Assembly: GCF_009765215.1 (NCBI RefSeq)
Contig: NZ_VLNV01000001.1
Location: 744,001 to 808,000 of the forward strand
Source of the DNA: Lysobacter prati
GTDB taxonomy: Bacteria > Pseudomonadota > Gammaproteobacteria > Xanthomonadales > Xanthomonadaceae
DNA length: 64,000 bases
Direction of reading: 5' to 3'
Position numbers and translations under genes: made by a program. Shown one piece after another: positions 20,805-30,266 of this stretch. The notes beneath the pieces were generated by a model that saw only the letters and a program-made list of their open reading frames with translations, was not told the DNA's origin and made no database searches. Numbering within the stretch: the stretch's first letter is position 1; the number at the start of each line of letters is the position of its first letter.

Positions 20805-23180
20805 ATGTCTAAGAAGCTGCTTGTACGCCGCGTCGCCGTTCTCGGCGCCGGTGTGATGGGCGCGCAGATCGCTGCGCACCTGACCAATGCCGGTGTCGAC
20901 ACGGTGCTGTTCGACCTGCCCGCGAAGGAAGGCGACCCCAATGGCGTCGTCACCAAGGCCATCGCCAACCTCGCAAAGCTCAGCCCCGCCCCGCTCGCCA
21001 GCAAGACCCTGGCCGAGCGCCTCACCGCGGCCAACTACGAGACCGGCCTGGAGCAGCTGCGCGACTGCGACCTGATCATCGAGGCCATCGCCGAGCGGAT
21101 GGACTGGAAGCAGGACCTGTACAAGAAGATCGCCCCGTTCGTGGCCGAGCACACCGTGCTGGCCAGCAACACCTCCGGCCTGGGCATCAACAAGCTCGCC
21201 GAAGTGCTGCCCGAGCAGCTGCGCCACCGTTTCTGCGGCGTGCACTTCTTCAACCCGCCGCGCTACATGCACCTGGCCGAACTCATTCCGGCCAAGACCA
21301 CCGACGACGACGTGCTCGAGTCGCTGGAAACCTTCCTGACTACCACCCTGGGCAAGGGCGTGGTCATCGCCAAGGACACCCCGAACTTCATCGGCAACCG
21401 CATCGGCGTGTTCTCGATGCTGGCCGGCATGCACCACACCGAGCAGTTCGGCCTGGGCTTCGACACCGTCGACGCGCTGACCGGCCCGGCGATCGGCCGA
21501 CCGAAGTCGGCGACGTTCCGCACTGCCGACGTGGTCGGCCTGGACACGATGGCGCACGTCATCAAGACCATGGCCGACACGCTGCCGGAAGACCCGTGGC
21601 ACAGCTATTTCAAGGCGCCCAAGTGGCTCGCGGCGCTGATCGAGAAGGGCGCGCTGGGACAGAAGAGCGGCGCCGGCGTCTACACCAAGCGCGGCAAGGA
21701 CATCCTGGTGCTGGACCTGAAGGCGCAGGATTACCGCGCCTCGGCCGGTGAGCTCGATCCGGAAGTGGCCGGCCTGCTCAAGGAAAAGGACCCGGCGAAG
21801 AAGTTCGCCGCGCTGCGCGCCAGCGCGCATCCGCAGGCGCAGTTCCTGTGGGCGATCTTCCGCGACACCTTCCACTACAGCGCGTTCCATCTCGAGTCGA
21901 TCGCCGACACCGCGCGTGACATCGATTTCGCCATGCGCTGGGGCTACGGCTGGTCGCTGGGCCCGTTCGAGACCTGGCAGGCCGCCGGCTGGAAGCAGGT
22001 CGCCGACTGGATTGCCGAGGACATCGTCGCCGGCAAGGCGATGAGCAGCGCGCCGCTGCCGAACTGGGTGTTCGACGGCCGCGCCGGCGTGCATTCGGCC
22101 GATGGCAGCTTCAGCCCGGCCCGCAATGCCAACGTGCCGCGCTCGTCCAACCCGGTCTATGCGCGCCAGCGCTTCCCGGATCCGCTGCTCGGCGAGAAGT
22201 TCTCGCAGGGCCGCACGGTCTTCGAGAACGAAGGCATCCGCATGTGGGCCGACGAGGGCGATGACATCGCCGTGGTCAGCTTCAAGACCAAGATGCACAC
22301 GGTCAACGACCATGTCCTCAATGGCCTGCAGGAAGCCGTCGCCATCGCCGAGCGCGACTTCGCCGGCCTGGTGATCTGGCAGCCGAAGGAACCCTTCTCC
22401 GCCGGTGCCGACCTGGCCGGTGCGCTGGGTCTGCTGCAGGCCGGTGACGTCAAGGGCTTCGAAGCGATGGTGGCCAACTTCCAGGCCACCAGCCAGCGCA
22501 TCAAGTACTCGCTGGTGCCGGTGGTTGCCGCCGTGCGCGGCCTGGCACTGGGTGGCGGCTGCGAGTTCCAGATGCATGCGGCACGCAGTGTGTTCGCGCT
22601 GGAAAGCTACATCGGACTGGTCGAGGCCGGCGTCGGCCTGCTGCCGGCCGGTGGCGGCCTGAAGGAGTTCGCCGTGCGCGCTTCCGAAGCGGCGGGCCCG
22701 GGCGGTGATGTGTTCGCCCAGCTCAAGACCGCGTTCGAGAGCGTGGCGATGGGCAAGGTCTCGACCTCTGCCTTCGAAGCACGCGAGCTCAAGCTCGCCC
22801 GCGACAGCGACAGCGTCGTCTTCAACGCCTTCGAACTGCTGCACGTGGCCCGTCAGCAGGCACGCGCGCTGGCCGAGTCCGGCTACCGCCCGCCCCTGCC
22901 CGCCCGCCGCATCCAGGTCGCCGGCGACGTCGGCATCGCCACTTTCAAGATGATGCTGGTGAACATGCTGGAAGGCCGCTTCATCTCGCCGCACGACTAC
23001 GAGATCGCGACGCGCATCGCCACCGTCATGTGCGGCGGCGAAGTGGATCGCGGCGCACTGGTCGACGAAGAGTGGCTGCTCAAGCTCGAGCGTGAGCACT
23101 TCGTCGCACTGGCGCAAATGCCCAAGACGCAGGAGCGCATCGCGCACATGCTCAAGACCGGCAAGCCGCTGCGCAACTAA
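20805..23180 (+). CDS. fadB: 3-hydroxyacyl-CoA dehydrogenase / enoyl-CoA hydratase (FadN-type)
   Basis: Bifunctional beta-oxidation enzyme: hydrates trans-2-enoyl-CoA and oxidises L-3-hydroxyacyl-CoA. At 791 residues the domain order is dehydrogenase first (NAD loop VAVLGAGVMGAQIAAHL at residues 9-25; SNTSGLGI; HFFNPPRYMHLAELI; second 3HCDH lobe about 180-290), then hydratase/isomerase at about 480-700 (oxyanion loop ALGGGCEFQMHAAR). This is the reverse of E. coli FadB and matches Bacillus FadN-type proteins. The fadA start is 26 bases after its stop. Confidence 0.95.
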   Translation: MSKKLLVRRVAVLGAGVMGAQIAAHLTNAGVDTVLFDLPAKEGDPNGVVTKAIANLAKLSPAPLASKTLAERLTAANYETGLEQLRDCDLIIEAIAERMDWKQDLYKKIAPFVAEHTVLASNTSGLGINKLAEVLPEQLRHRFCGVHFFNPPRYMHLAELIPAKTTDDDVLESLETFLTTTLGKGVVIAKDTPNFIGNRIGVFSMLAGMHHTEQFGLGFDTVDALTGPAIGRPKSATFRTADVVGLDTMAHVIKTMADTLPEDPWHSYFKAPKWLAALIEKGALGQKSGAGVYTKRGKDILVLDLKAQDYRASAGELDPEVAGLLKEKDPAKKFAALRASAHPQAQFLWAIFRDTFHYSAFHLESIADTARDIDFAMRWGYGWSLGPFETWQAAGWKQVADWIAEDIVAGKAMSSAPLPNWVFDGRAGVHSADGSFSPARNANVPRSSNPVYARQRFPDPLLGEKFSQGRTVFENEGIRMWADEGDDIAVVSFKTKMHTVNDHVLNGLQEAVAIAERDFAGLVIWQPKEPFSAGADLAGALGLLQAGDVKGFEAMVANFQATSQRIKYSLVPVVAAVRGLALGGGCEFQMHAARSVFALESYIGLVEAGVGLLPAGGGLKEFAVRASEAAGPGGDVFAQLKTAFESVAMGKVSTSAFEARELKLARDSDSVVFNAFELLHVARQQARALAESGYRPPLPARRIQVAGDVGIATFKMMLVNMLEGRFISPHDYEIATRIATVMCGGEVDRGALVDEEWLLKLEREHFVALAQMPKTQERIAHMLKTGKPLRN

Positions 23181-23206
23181 GCGACGACGACACAGGACAT
23201 ATCGAA

Positions 23207-24415
23207 ATGACCAAGCAGATCCAGGACGCCTACATCGTCGCCGCCACCCGTACCCCGGTTGGCAAGGCACCGCGCGGCGTCTTCCGCAACACCCGTCCCG
23301 ACGAAATGCTCGCCCACGTGCTGCGTTCGGTGGTCGCACAGGCACCGGGCATCGACCTGGGCCGCATCGATGACGCGATCATCGGTTGCGCCATGCCCGA
23401 AGGCGAGCAAGGCATGAACGTGGCGCGCATCGGCGCGCTGCTCGCCGGCCTGCCCAACACGATTGCCGCGCAGACCATCAACCGCTTCTGCTCGTCGGGC
23501 CTGCAGGCCGTGGCGATGGCAGCCGACCAGATTCGTCTGGGCAACTCGGACTTGATGCTGGCCGGTGGCACCGAGTCGATGTCGATGGTGCCGATGATGG
23601 GCAACAAGGTCGCGCTGAGCCCGCAGGTGTTCGCCAAGGACGAGAATGTCGCCATCGCCTACGGCATGGGCATCACCGCCGAGAAGGTCGCCGAGGAATG
23701 GAAGGTATCGCGTGAGGACCAGGACGCGTTCGCCCTGGCCTCGCACCAGAAGGCGATCGCCGCGATCCAGGCCGGTGAGTTCAAGTCCGAGATCAGCCCG
23801 TACGAAGTGATCTCGCGCATTCCCGACCTCGGTGGCAATGCCATCCGCGTCAAGAAGTCGATCATCGAGATCGACGAAGGTCCGCGTCCGGATTCGTCGA
23901 TCGAAGGCCTCGGCAAGCTGCGCCCGGTGTTCCGCAACGCCCAGTTCGGCGGCAGCGTCACTGCCGGCAACAGCTCGCAGATGAGCGATGGCGCCGGCGC
24001 GGTGCTGCTGGCCTCCGAACAGGCGATCAAGGATTACGGCCTGACTCCGCTCGCGCGCTTCGTCAGTTTCTCGGTCGCCGGCGTGCGTCCGGAAGTGATG
24101 GGCATCGGCCCGATCGCTGCGATCCCCAAGGCCCTCAAGCAGGCCGGACTCACCAAGGATCAGCTGGACTGGATCGAGCTCAACGAAGCCTTTGCCGCGC
24201 AGGCGCTGGCGGTGATCCGCGATTCCGGCCTGGACCCGTCCAAGGTCAATCCGCTCGGCGGCGCGATCGCACTGGGCCATCCGCTTGGCGCCACCGGTGC
24301 CATCCGTACCGCGACGATCGTGCACGGACTGCGCCGTCGCCAGCTCAAGTACGGCATGGTCACGATGTGCATCGGCACTGGCATGGGCGCGGCGGGTATT
24401 TTCGAAGCGCTCTGA
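23207..24415 (+). CDS. fadA: Acetyl-CoA C-acyltransferase (3-ketoacyl-CoA thiolase)
   Basis: Thiolytic cleavage of 3-ketoacyl-CoA, last step of each beta-oxidation round. The 402 residues have nucleophile Cys in NRFCSSGLQAVAMAA, the His motif GGAIALGHPLGATGA and the second cysteine CIGTGMGAAG. It forms the fadBA operon and the two proteins should make the thiolase complex. A bidirectional terminator follows. Confidence 0.97.
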   Translation: MTKQIQDAYIVAATRTPVGKAPRGVFRNTRPDEMLAHVLRSVVAQAPGIDLGRIDDAIIGCAMPEGEQGMNVARIGALLAGLPNTIAAQTINRFCSSGLQAVAMAADQIRLGNSDLMLAGGTESMSMVPMMGNKVALSPQVFAKDENVAIAYGMGITAEKVAEEWKVSREDQDAFALASHQKAIAAIQAGEFKSEISPYEVISRIPDLGGNAIRVKKSIIEIDEGPRPDSSIEGLGKLRPVFRNAQFGGSVTAGNSSQMSDGAGAVLLASEQAIKDYGLTPLARFVSFSVAGVRPEVMGIGPIAAIPKALKQAGLTKDQLDWIELNEAFAAQALAVIRDSGLDPSKVNPLGGAIALGHPLGATGAIRTATIVHGLRRRQLKYGMVTMCIGTGMGAAGIFEAL

Positions 24416-24437
24416 GGCCGCGAGGCATGCAAAACAA

Positions 24438-24467
24438 AACGGGCAGCCTGGGCTGCCCGTTCTTGTT
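24438..24467. terminator. Bidirectional terminator between fadA and csaA
   Basis: Stem ACGGGCAGC / GCTGCCCGT around CTGG, flanked by A-rich sequence on the left (AAAACAAAAC) and TTCTTGTTTG on the right. It serves the convergent fadA (+) and csaA (-) transcripts. Confidence 0.85.
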
Positions 24468-24484
24468 TGTGCCTGGTGGCCCGA

Positions 24485-24826
24485 TCAGGCCAGGCGTGTC
24501 CCGTCTGGGACCGGCCGTTCGATCGCGGTGACCACCACGCCTTCCTCGGTCGGAAATCCGGTGAGCAGGAATTCCGAGACAAACGGGCCGACCTGCTTCG
24601 GTGGAAAATTGATCACCCCGACGATCTGCCGGCCGACCAGATCCTCCGCTGCGTAAAGGTCCTTGATCTGCGCGCTGGTCTTGCGAACACCGTGGGGACC
24701 GAAGTCGACCCACAATTTCCACGCCGGCTTGCGCGCCTCAGGAAACGCTTCGACGCGCTGCACCGTGCCGGCGCAGAGCATCACTTTCTCGAAGTCGCCC
24801 CAGGTAATGGTGCCCTGCTCGCTCAT
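24485..24826 (-). CDS. csaA: CsaA-like tRNA-binding domain protein
   Basis: At 113 residues it is a stand-alone OB-fold of the tRNA-binding (EMAP/Trbp111) type, known as CsaA and reported as an export-related chaperone in Bacillus. Visible are WGDFEKVMLCAGTVQRVEAF, KPAWKLWVDFG, the conserved KTSAQI and VGVINFPPKQVGPF. It starts 33 bases after the galU stop on the same strand and may be the last gene of the lapA-galU series. Its physiological role here is unknown. Confidence 0.88.
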   Translation of the reverse strand: MSEQGTITWGDFEKVMLCAGTVQRVEAFPEARKPAWKLWVDFGPHGVRKTSAQIKDLYAAEDLVGRQIVGVINFPPKQVGPFVSEFLLTGFPTEEGVVVTAIERPVPDGTRLA

Positions 24827-24859
24827 GAGCGGTTCCGATCCCTACCGCGTAGCGGAGAC

Positions 24860-25759
24860 TCAGCCGAGCTCTTCCACGCCCAGTTCGGCCAGTGCGTTCT
24901 GCATCAGCTGGCGCGCCGAGTCGCTGAGCTTCTCGTGATCGAGCGCGTAGCGGATAGTCGCCTCGATCAGGCCGATATGCGTACCGCAGTCGAAGCGCGT
25001 GCCCTTGAAGCGGTAGGCATTGACCGCCTCTTCCTTCAGCAACGCGGCGATTGCGTCGGTCAGCTGGATCTCGCCGCCGGCACCCGGCGTCGTCGTCTCC
25101 AGCAGCGAGAAGATGCGCGGATTGAGCACGTAGCGGCCGACGACGGCCAGCGTGCTCGGTGCGACGTCCGGCTGGGGCTTTTCGACGATCGCATTGATGC
25201 GACCCTGCCGGTTCTGGAACGTGTCGGTCGCGACGATGCCGTAGCTGCCGGTCTGGTCACGCGGCACATCCTGCACGGCGATCATGCTCGCGCCCGATGC
25301 CTCTGCGGCGTCGGCCATCTGTGACAACGCGCCAGGCCCCCGGTTCCAGATCAGATCGTCGGGAAGCAATACCGCGAAGGGCTCATCGCCGATGACCGGC
25401 TTGGCGCACAGCACGGCATGCCCCAGGCCCAGCGCTTCGGCCTGGGTCACGAACACGGCGCGCACGCCCTTGGGCAGCACGTTGCGGATCAACTCCAGCT
25501 GTTCGGTCTTGCCGCTCTGCTCGAGCTTCTGTTCGAGCTCGTAGGCCTTGTCGAAATAGTCGGCCACGGCGTGCTTGTAGCGATTGGTGACGAACACCAG
25601 CGTGTCGCAGCCGGCTTCCACGGCCTCGTCAACGGCGTACTGGATCAACGGCCGATCGATGATCGGTAGCATTTCCTTCGGAACCGTCTTGGTCGCGGGG
25701 AGAAATCGCGTGCCCAGGCCAGCCACCGGAAAAACAGCCTTGCGAATCCGAACCGACAT
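24860..25759 (-). CDS. galU: UTP-glucose-1-phosphate uridylyltransferase
   Basis: Makes UDP-glucose for LPS core, exopolysaccharide and trehalose/osmoglucan pathways. The 299 residues include the signature GLGTRFLPATKTVPKEMLPI, substrate loop LPDDLIWNRG and AIVEKPQPDVAPS. The ATG at 25759 overlaps the stop of the upstream dehydratase gene (TGATG); a TTG codon just upstream is not used. It belongs to a surface-polysaccharide operon. Confidence 0.96.
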   Translation of the reverse strand: MSVRIRKAVFPVAGLGTRFLPATKTVPKEMLPIIDRPLIQYAVDEAVEAGCDTLVFVTNRYKHAVADYFDKAYELEQKLEQSGKTEQLELIRNVLPKGVRAVFVTQAEALGLGHAVLCAKPVIGDEPFAVLLPDDLIWNRGPGALSQMADAAEASGASMIAVQDVPRDQTGSYGIVATDTFQNRQGRINAIVEKPQPDVAPSTLAVVGRYVLNPRIFSLLETTTPGAGGEIQLTDAIAALLKEEAVNAYRFKGTRFDCGTHIGLIEATIRYALDHEKLSDSARQLMQNALAELGVEELG

Positions 25760-27669
25760 CAAATCTTCCTTGCATTACGGGCGGGAAACGCCACCACCGT
25801 GGCCGATTCCTGGTAGGCCGGATGCGCGCCAACCGGCTGGAATTCGGGGACCGCACTGCGCAACAGGTGGCTGAGCGCGTCGAGATCATAACGAATCGAT
25901 GCCTCACGCAGCTGCGCCACGGCGTTCTCGATGTGCGTGGACGAGACGTCGCGCGGCTCGGCCTGCAGGATCTTCGGGTGCGCGGTCTGGCGATAGCGCT
26001 CGTCGGCATGGAACAGCGTCTCGTGCAGTTTCTCGCCCGGACGCAGGCCGGTATAGACCACGGCGATGTCGCGACCGGGATGCTTGCCGGCCAGCCGGAT
26101 CATCTGCTCGGCCAGCAACCGGATCGGCACCGGCTCGCCCATGTCCAGGGTGTAAATAGCCTCATGCGTGCCGATTGCCGATGCTTGCAGGATCAGCTGA
26201 CAGGCCTCGGGAATGGTCATGAAGAAGCGCGTGACTTCCGGATCGGTGACCGTGACCGGGCCGCCGGCGCGGATCTGCTCGCGGAACAGCGGCACCACGC
26301 TACCGGCCGAATCGAGCACATTGCCGAAGCGCACGGTGACGAAGCGCGTGGAGCGCTGGTCGGCCAGTGCCTGGCACGACATCTCGGCAAGGCGCTTGGT
26401 CGCACCGAGCACGTTGACCGGATCGACCGCCTTGTCGGTGGAGATCAGCACGAACGTGCCGACGCCGGCGCCGCGGCACGCACGTGCGACCGTTTCGGTC
26501 GACAGCACGTTGTTGCGCACCGCTTCGCGCAATTGCAGCTCGAGCAACGGCACCTGCTTGTAGGCAGCAGCATGGAACACGGCATCGGGCTCGGCGCGCG
26601 ACAGCGCGTGGGCAATCACGGCAGGGTCGCCGCAATCGCCGAGGATGGCGATGTACTCCAGATCCGGGAAGTCGCGACGCAACGCAGCTTCGGTCGTGGT
26701 CAGCGCGAGTTCGTCGATTTCGATCAGTGCGATGCGTCGGGCGCCGTGTCGGGCGCACTGCCGGCAAAGCTCCGAACCGATCGAACCGCCGGCACCGGTG
26801 ACCAGCACCGAGCGCGCCCCCAGCCAGGCGCGGATCGCCTTCCAGTCGGGCATCACCGGCTTGCGGCCCAGCAGGTCCTCGATCGCGACCTCCTTGAGCT
26901 CACCCGGCAGTGAACGACCTTCCAGCACGTCCTGCAGCTTGGGCACCATGCGGAACGGCAGTCCGGTGCGTTCGCACGCCACGACCACGCGCTGCAGCGC
27001 ATTGGCATCGGCCGACGGCATGGCGATGACCAGCAATTTGGCTGCGGTTTCGCGGGCAATTTCTGCCACGTCCTGGACGCGACCGAGCACCGGCACGCCC
27101 TGCACTTTGCTGCCACGCAGGCGCGCGGCGTCGTCAAGGAAGCCCACCGGCTGATAGGTGCCAGAGCGACGCAGGTCGCGCACGAGCGCTTCGCCGGCGT
27201 GGCCGGAACCAAGAATCAGGATGCGCACGGAGGAGCCGCCGAAGGCATCGACGCGACTGTCTTTCCATGCGCGGTACATCAGGCGCGGCGCGCCGAGCAT
27301 GCCCATCAGGACCAGCGGATACAGCACCAGCACCGTGCGCGGCACGCTGTCGAGGCGGTTGTACAGGAACAGGCCCAGCACGATCGCGAACAACCCCAGG
27401 ATCGAGGCCTTGAGGATGTTCCAAAGATCGGGGACGCCGGCGAACCGCCACAGGCCCCGGTACAGGCCGACCTGCCAGAACACCAGCCCCTGGGCGGCCA
27501 GGACGAGCGCGATCTCGGCCGACCAGAGCGGAATGGCGGGCGCATTGGCTTCAATGCCCCAGCGCAGACGATGCAGGGCCTGCCAGACGACCCAGACCAT
27601 CGCGAGATCGTGGGCGACCACCGCCATTCGCGGCAGCGCACTTTTCCACCGATCACGCCATGAGCTCAT
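25759..27669 (-). CDS. Membrane nucleoside-diphosphate-sugar dehydratase, WbpM/CapD family
   Basis: Predicted UDP-HexNAc 4,6-dehydratase for O-antigen or capsule sugars. At 636 residues it has four N-terminal membrane helices (about 14-120), a first Rossmann region (ILILGSGHAGEALVRDL, about residue 128) and the catalytic domain from about 275 (NAD loop VTGAGGSIGSELCRQ). The family site AAAYKQVPLLE is present, as are NVLGATKRLAEM and TRFFMTIPEACQLI. The start MSSWRDRWKS at 27669 excludes 51 upstream non-homologous codons. It is followed by galU and preceded by the WbpL-like transferase. Confidence 0.92.
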   Translation of the reverse strand: MSSWRDRWKSALPRMAVVAHDLAMVWVVWQALHRLRWGIEANAPAIPLWSAEIALVLAAQGLVFWQVGLYRGLWRFAGVPDLWNILKASILGLFAIVLGLFLYNRLDSVPRTVLVLYPLVLMGMLGAPRLMYRAWKDSRVDAFGGSSVRILILGSGHAGEALVRDLRRSGTYQPVGFLDDAARLRGSKVQGVPVLGRVQDVAEIARETAAKLLVIAMPSADANALQRVVVACERTGLPFRMVPKLQDVLEGRSLPGELKEVAIEDLLGRKPVMPDWKAIRAWLGARSVLVTGAGGSIGSELCRQCARHGARRIALIEIDELALTTTEAALRRDFPDLEYIAILGDCGDPAVIAHALSRAEPDAVFHAAAYKQVPLLELQLREAVRNNVLSTETVARACRGAGVGTFVLISTDKAVDPVNVLGATKRLAEMSCQALADQRSTRFVTVRFGNVLDSAGSVVPLFREQIRAGGPVTVTDPEVTRFFMTIPEACQLILQASAIGTHEAIYTLDMGEPVPIRLLAEQMIRLAGKHPGRDIAVVYTGLRPGEKLHETLFHADERYRQTAHPKILQAEPRDVSSTHIENAVAQLREASIRYDLDALSHLLRSAVPEFQPVGAHPAYQESATVVAFPARNARKI

Positions 27670-27700
27670 TCCATGCCCCTCTTCTGAGTGCAAACCTGAA

Positions 27701-28681
27701 TCAAATTGAAGTCGGAGCCCGGAAAGACCCGGCCTTTTGCAGCCCGACCCACAAAAAAGCGCAGCAGATATACCACGCGAGTGTGATACCGGTGATGAAG
27801 GCCATTTCAGGCTGTGACGCAAGCCAAAAAGTCAGCACCAGGGCTGCCGCCGTCGCACCCGCATAGGCGAGCGTGACCCGGGTGTGCCCGACTCGACGAG
27901 CCCAGACCTGATAAGCGTGCTGGGTGTGCGGGGTCCACCAGCGCTCGCCCCGCAGCAGGCGCCGCAGGAGGGTCAGGCTGGCGTCGACCAGGAACACCGA
28001 CAACGGCAACAGCACGACCCAGGAACGTGCTCCGAGCCGGGCGCCCGCCACCACCACAAGCGCCGCCAGGCAGAATCCTATAGACCCACTCCCCACGTCA
28101 CCGAGAAAAATTCTCGCCTTGGGAAAATTGAAGGGCAGGAAACCGACGCAAGCCGCGGCGACGGCGACTCCCAGCAGGCCCCAGCTGCCGCCAGCGATCG
28201 CCGCCAGCCCTGCCGCGACCATCGCCGCCTGGCTTGCAGCCAGGCCGTTGATGCCGTCCATGAAGTTCCACACGTTGGTCAACGTCATCGCGGCAACAAA
28301 CGCAACCAGTCCGAGCCAGAGCGAGTGGTAAACGTCGCCCACGGCCAGTGCAAGCAATGCTGCCGCGGCAGCGTGCACCAGCAACCGCCACCAGGGCGAA
28401 AGTGGACGATGGTCGTCGAGCCAGCCGATCGCGGCGACCAGCACCAGGCCGACACCGAAAGCAGCCAGCAGTGGCGCATCGCCGGGGCGGTGCAGCGCCA
28501 GGGCGCAGGCTGCCACCAGCGCCGCGATCACGATGGCGATTCCGCCGCCGCGCGGGGTGGCGACTTCGTGGCTGCGGCGCTCGCCGGGCTGGTCGATCAG
28601 CGATTGCCTGATCGCGTAGCGCCGTGCCAGCCAGGTGCCAACCACGCCAAGGAGGACATAAACCAACAACCACTGGGACAT
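27701..28681 (-). CDS. Polyprenyl-phosphate sugar-1-phosphate transferase (WecA/WbpL family)
   Basis: A 326-residue polytopic enzyme (about ten hydrophobic helices) expected to load the first sugar phosphate on undecaprenyl phosphate, starting O-antigen or enterobacterial-type glycans. Family motifs are RSHEVATPRGGG, IGWLDD, the catalytic NVWNFMDGINGLA, ARIFLGDVGSGSIGF and the cytoplasmic HTQHAYQ. It starts three bases after the lapB stop and precedes the WbpM-like gene by 31 bases, the same pairing as wbpL-wbpM in Pseudomonas. Sugar specificity cannot be read from the sequence. Confidence 0.92.
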   Translation of the reverse strand: MSQWLLVYVLLGVVGTWLARRYAIRQSLIDQPGERRSHEVATPRGGGIAIVIAALVAACALALHRPGDAPLLAAFGVGLVLVAAIGWLDDHRPLSPWWRLLVHAAAAALLALAVGDVYHSLWLGLVAFVAAMTLTNVWNFMDGINGLAASQAAMVAAGLAAIAGGSWGLLGVAVAAACVGFLPFNFPKARIFLGDVGSGSIGFCLAALVVVAGARLGARSWVVLLPLSVFLVDASLTLLRRLLRGERWWTPHTQHAYQVWARRVGHTRVTLAYAGATAAALVLTFWLASQPEMAFITGITLAWYICCAFLWVGLQKAGSFRAPTSI

Positions 28682-28684
28682 GCT

Positions 28685-29863
28685 TCAGACCACCGCGTAG
28701 TTCAACAGCGGCTTGATCGTTCCCCACTCCTTGCAGCTCGGGCATTGCCAGTGATGGCTGCGAGCACCGAAGCCACAACGGTTGCAGCGATAGCTGGGGT
28801 TGCGAACCAGCAACTGGTCGGTGATGTGCTTGAGATCGTGCAGCGTCGCCGCCGGGTCGGCACCTTCGGCCAGAGTCAGGTCGATCAATGCCGCTTCGCC
28901 GCGGACCGACGGACGATCCTTCAGCTGCCGGGCAAGGTAGGCACGTGCCGCCGGAACGCCGTCCTCGTGCTCGACCATGCGCGTCAACGCCAGTACCGGC
29001 GAGATGCCGCGATAGTGCTCGGTCATCTCTGCCAGGAATGCACGCGCGCCCGGCGCGTCGCCGACGCGCTCATAGCTGGCCAGCAGTGGCGGCAGGATCT
29101 CGGGGAGGTAATCGGGATCGACGCGTGCGACCCGCTCGAAGGCGCGGATCGCACCGGCATCGTTGCCCAACTCGACCTCGAGCCGGCCCTCGATCATGCC
29201 GGCGCGGACAGAATTGGCGTCGGCCTCGTAGGCGCGCTTCACCGCCGCCTGCGCGGCATCGATATCGCCCGCGGCACGGTGACGTTCGGCAAGCTCGCAC
29301 TCGAACTGGGCGATCAGCTTGCCCATCGGCTCACCAGTCGCCTCTTCGTAGCGGCGGGCATTCTCGATCGCCTTGTCCCAGTCGCGTTCCGACTGGTAGA
29401 TGCCGATCAGGTGACGCAGCGCCAGCGGCGCGCGCATGTCCAGCGCGACCAGGTCACTGAACACCGTCTCGGCGCGATCGAGCAGGCCCGAGCGCATGTA
29501 GTCCTCGCCCAGCGCGAGCAGTGCCTGCACGCGCTGCTGGTCGCTCAGGCCCGGGCGCTGCACCAGCGCCTGGTGCAGGCGGATGGCACGGTCGACTTCG
29601 CCGCGACGACGGAACAGATGGCCAAGCGCGACCTGGGTTTCGAAGGTGTCCTTGTCGAGCTCCGCAATGTGCAGGAACAGCTCGATGGCCTTGTCCGGCT
29701 GCTCGTTGAGCAGGTAGTTCAGGCCACGGAAATAGGTTGTCGAGAGCCGACTGACCTGGGTGTCGCTGTGGCGCTCGCCGCCGCGACGTCCAATGATCCA
29801 GCCGCTGACTGCCGCGATCGGCAACAGCAGGAAGAACCAGAACCATTCACTGATGAACGCCAT
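28685..29863 (-). CDS. lapB: LPS assembly protein LapB (YciM)
   Basis: Inner-membrane TPR protein that recruits LpxC to FtsH and so tunes LPS synthesis. The 392 residues have an N-terminal membrane helix (FWFFLLLPIAAVSGWIIG), about nine TPR units (YLLNEQPDKAIELFLHIAEL is one) and a C-terminal rubredoxin-like zinc site (YRCNRCGF, CPSC). Length equals the E. coli protein (389). It is three bases after lapA and directly upstream of the O-antigen initiation genes. Confidence 0.96.
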   Translation of the reverse strand: MAFISEWFWFFLLLPIAAVSGWIIGRRGGERHSDTQVSRLSTTYFRGLNYLLNEQPDKAIELFLHIAELDKDTFETQVALGHLFRRRGEVDRAIRLHQALVQRPGLSDQQRVQALLALGEDYMRSGLLDRAETVFSDLVALDMRAPLALRHLIGIYQSERDWDKAIENARRYEEATGEPMGKLIAQFECELAERHRAAGDIDAAQAAVKRAYEADANSVRAGMIEGRLEVELGNDAGAIRAFERVARVDPDYLPEILPPLLASYERVGDAPGARAFLAEMTEHYRGISPVLALTRMVEHEDGVPAARAYLARQLKDRPSVRGEAALIDLTLAEGADPAATLHDLKHITDQLLVRNPSYRCNRCGFGARSHHWQCPSCKEWGTIKPLLNYAVV

Positions 29864-29866
29864 GCG

Positions 29867-30151
29867 TCATGCCCCAGAGGAAGCGCTTGGTGAAGCGGTC
29901 GGTGAAGCAGTCGAAGGAATCTGCCGTTGCACGCGCGCAAGGCGGCGACGCAGGGGCAGCACCACGCTGGCACTGATGGCCAGTCCGCCAATCAGGACAC
30001 CCAGCAGCACCGCGACGATCAGCGCCACGCCCAGGTTGCTGGGCAGCCGGGCAAAACCGAGATCGATCAGCACGGGCGCGCGGTTGAGCGCACCGATGAC
30101 GGCACCCACGGCCAGGCAGGCGATGGCGATGAACAAACGAAGCAGGCGCAT
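29867..30151 (-). CDS. lapA: LapA-family membrane protein
   Basis: A 94-residue protein with two membrane helices (about 4-23 and 41-63) and a basic, then Ser/Ala-rich tail. DUF1049/LapA members associate with LapB and FtsH. The arrangement lapA-lapB (three-base gap) is as in E. coli. The start ATG at 30151 is 115 bases after the ihfB stop. Confidence 0.88.
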   Translation of the reverse strand: MRLLRLFIAIACLAVGAVIGALNRAPVLIDLGFARLPSNLGVALIVAVLLGVLIGGLAISASVVLPLRRRLARVQRQIPSTASPTASPSASSGA

Positions 30152-30266
30152 GCAGCCCTCCAGACGATCGCGAAGACGCGATGAGCAGCGTTAGCTTAGG
30201 GCCTGTCAACGCTATTGAGTAGGCCGCGTGAGGCCCGGAGTGGACCAGGCGATGCCGGTGGCGGAC

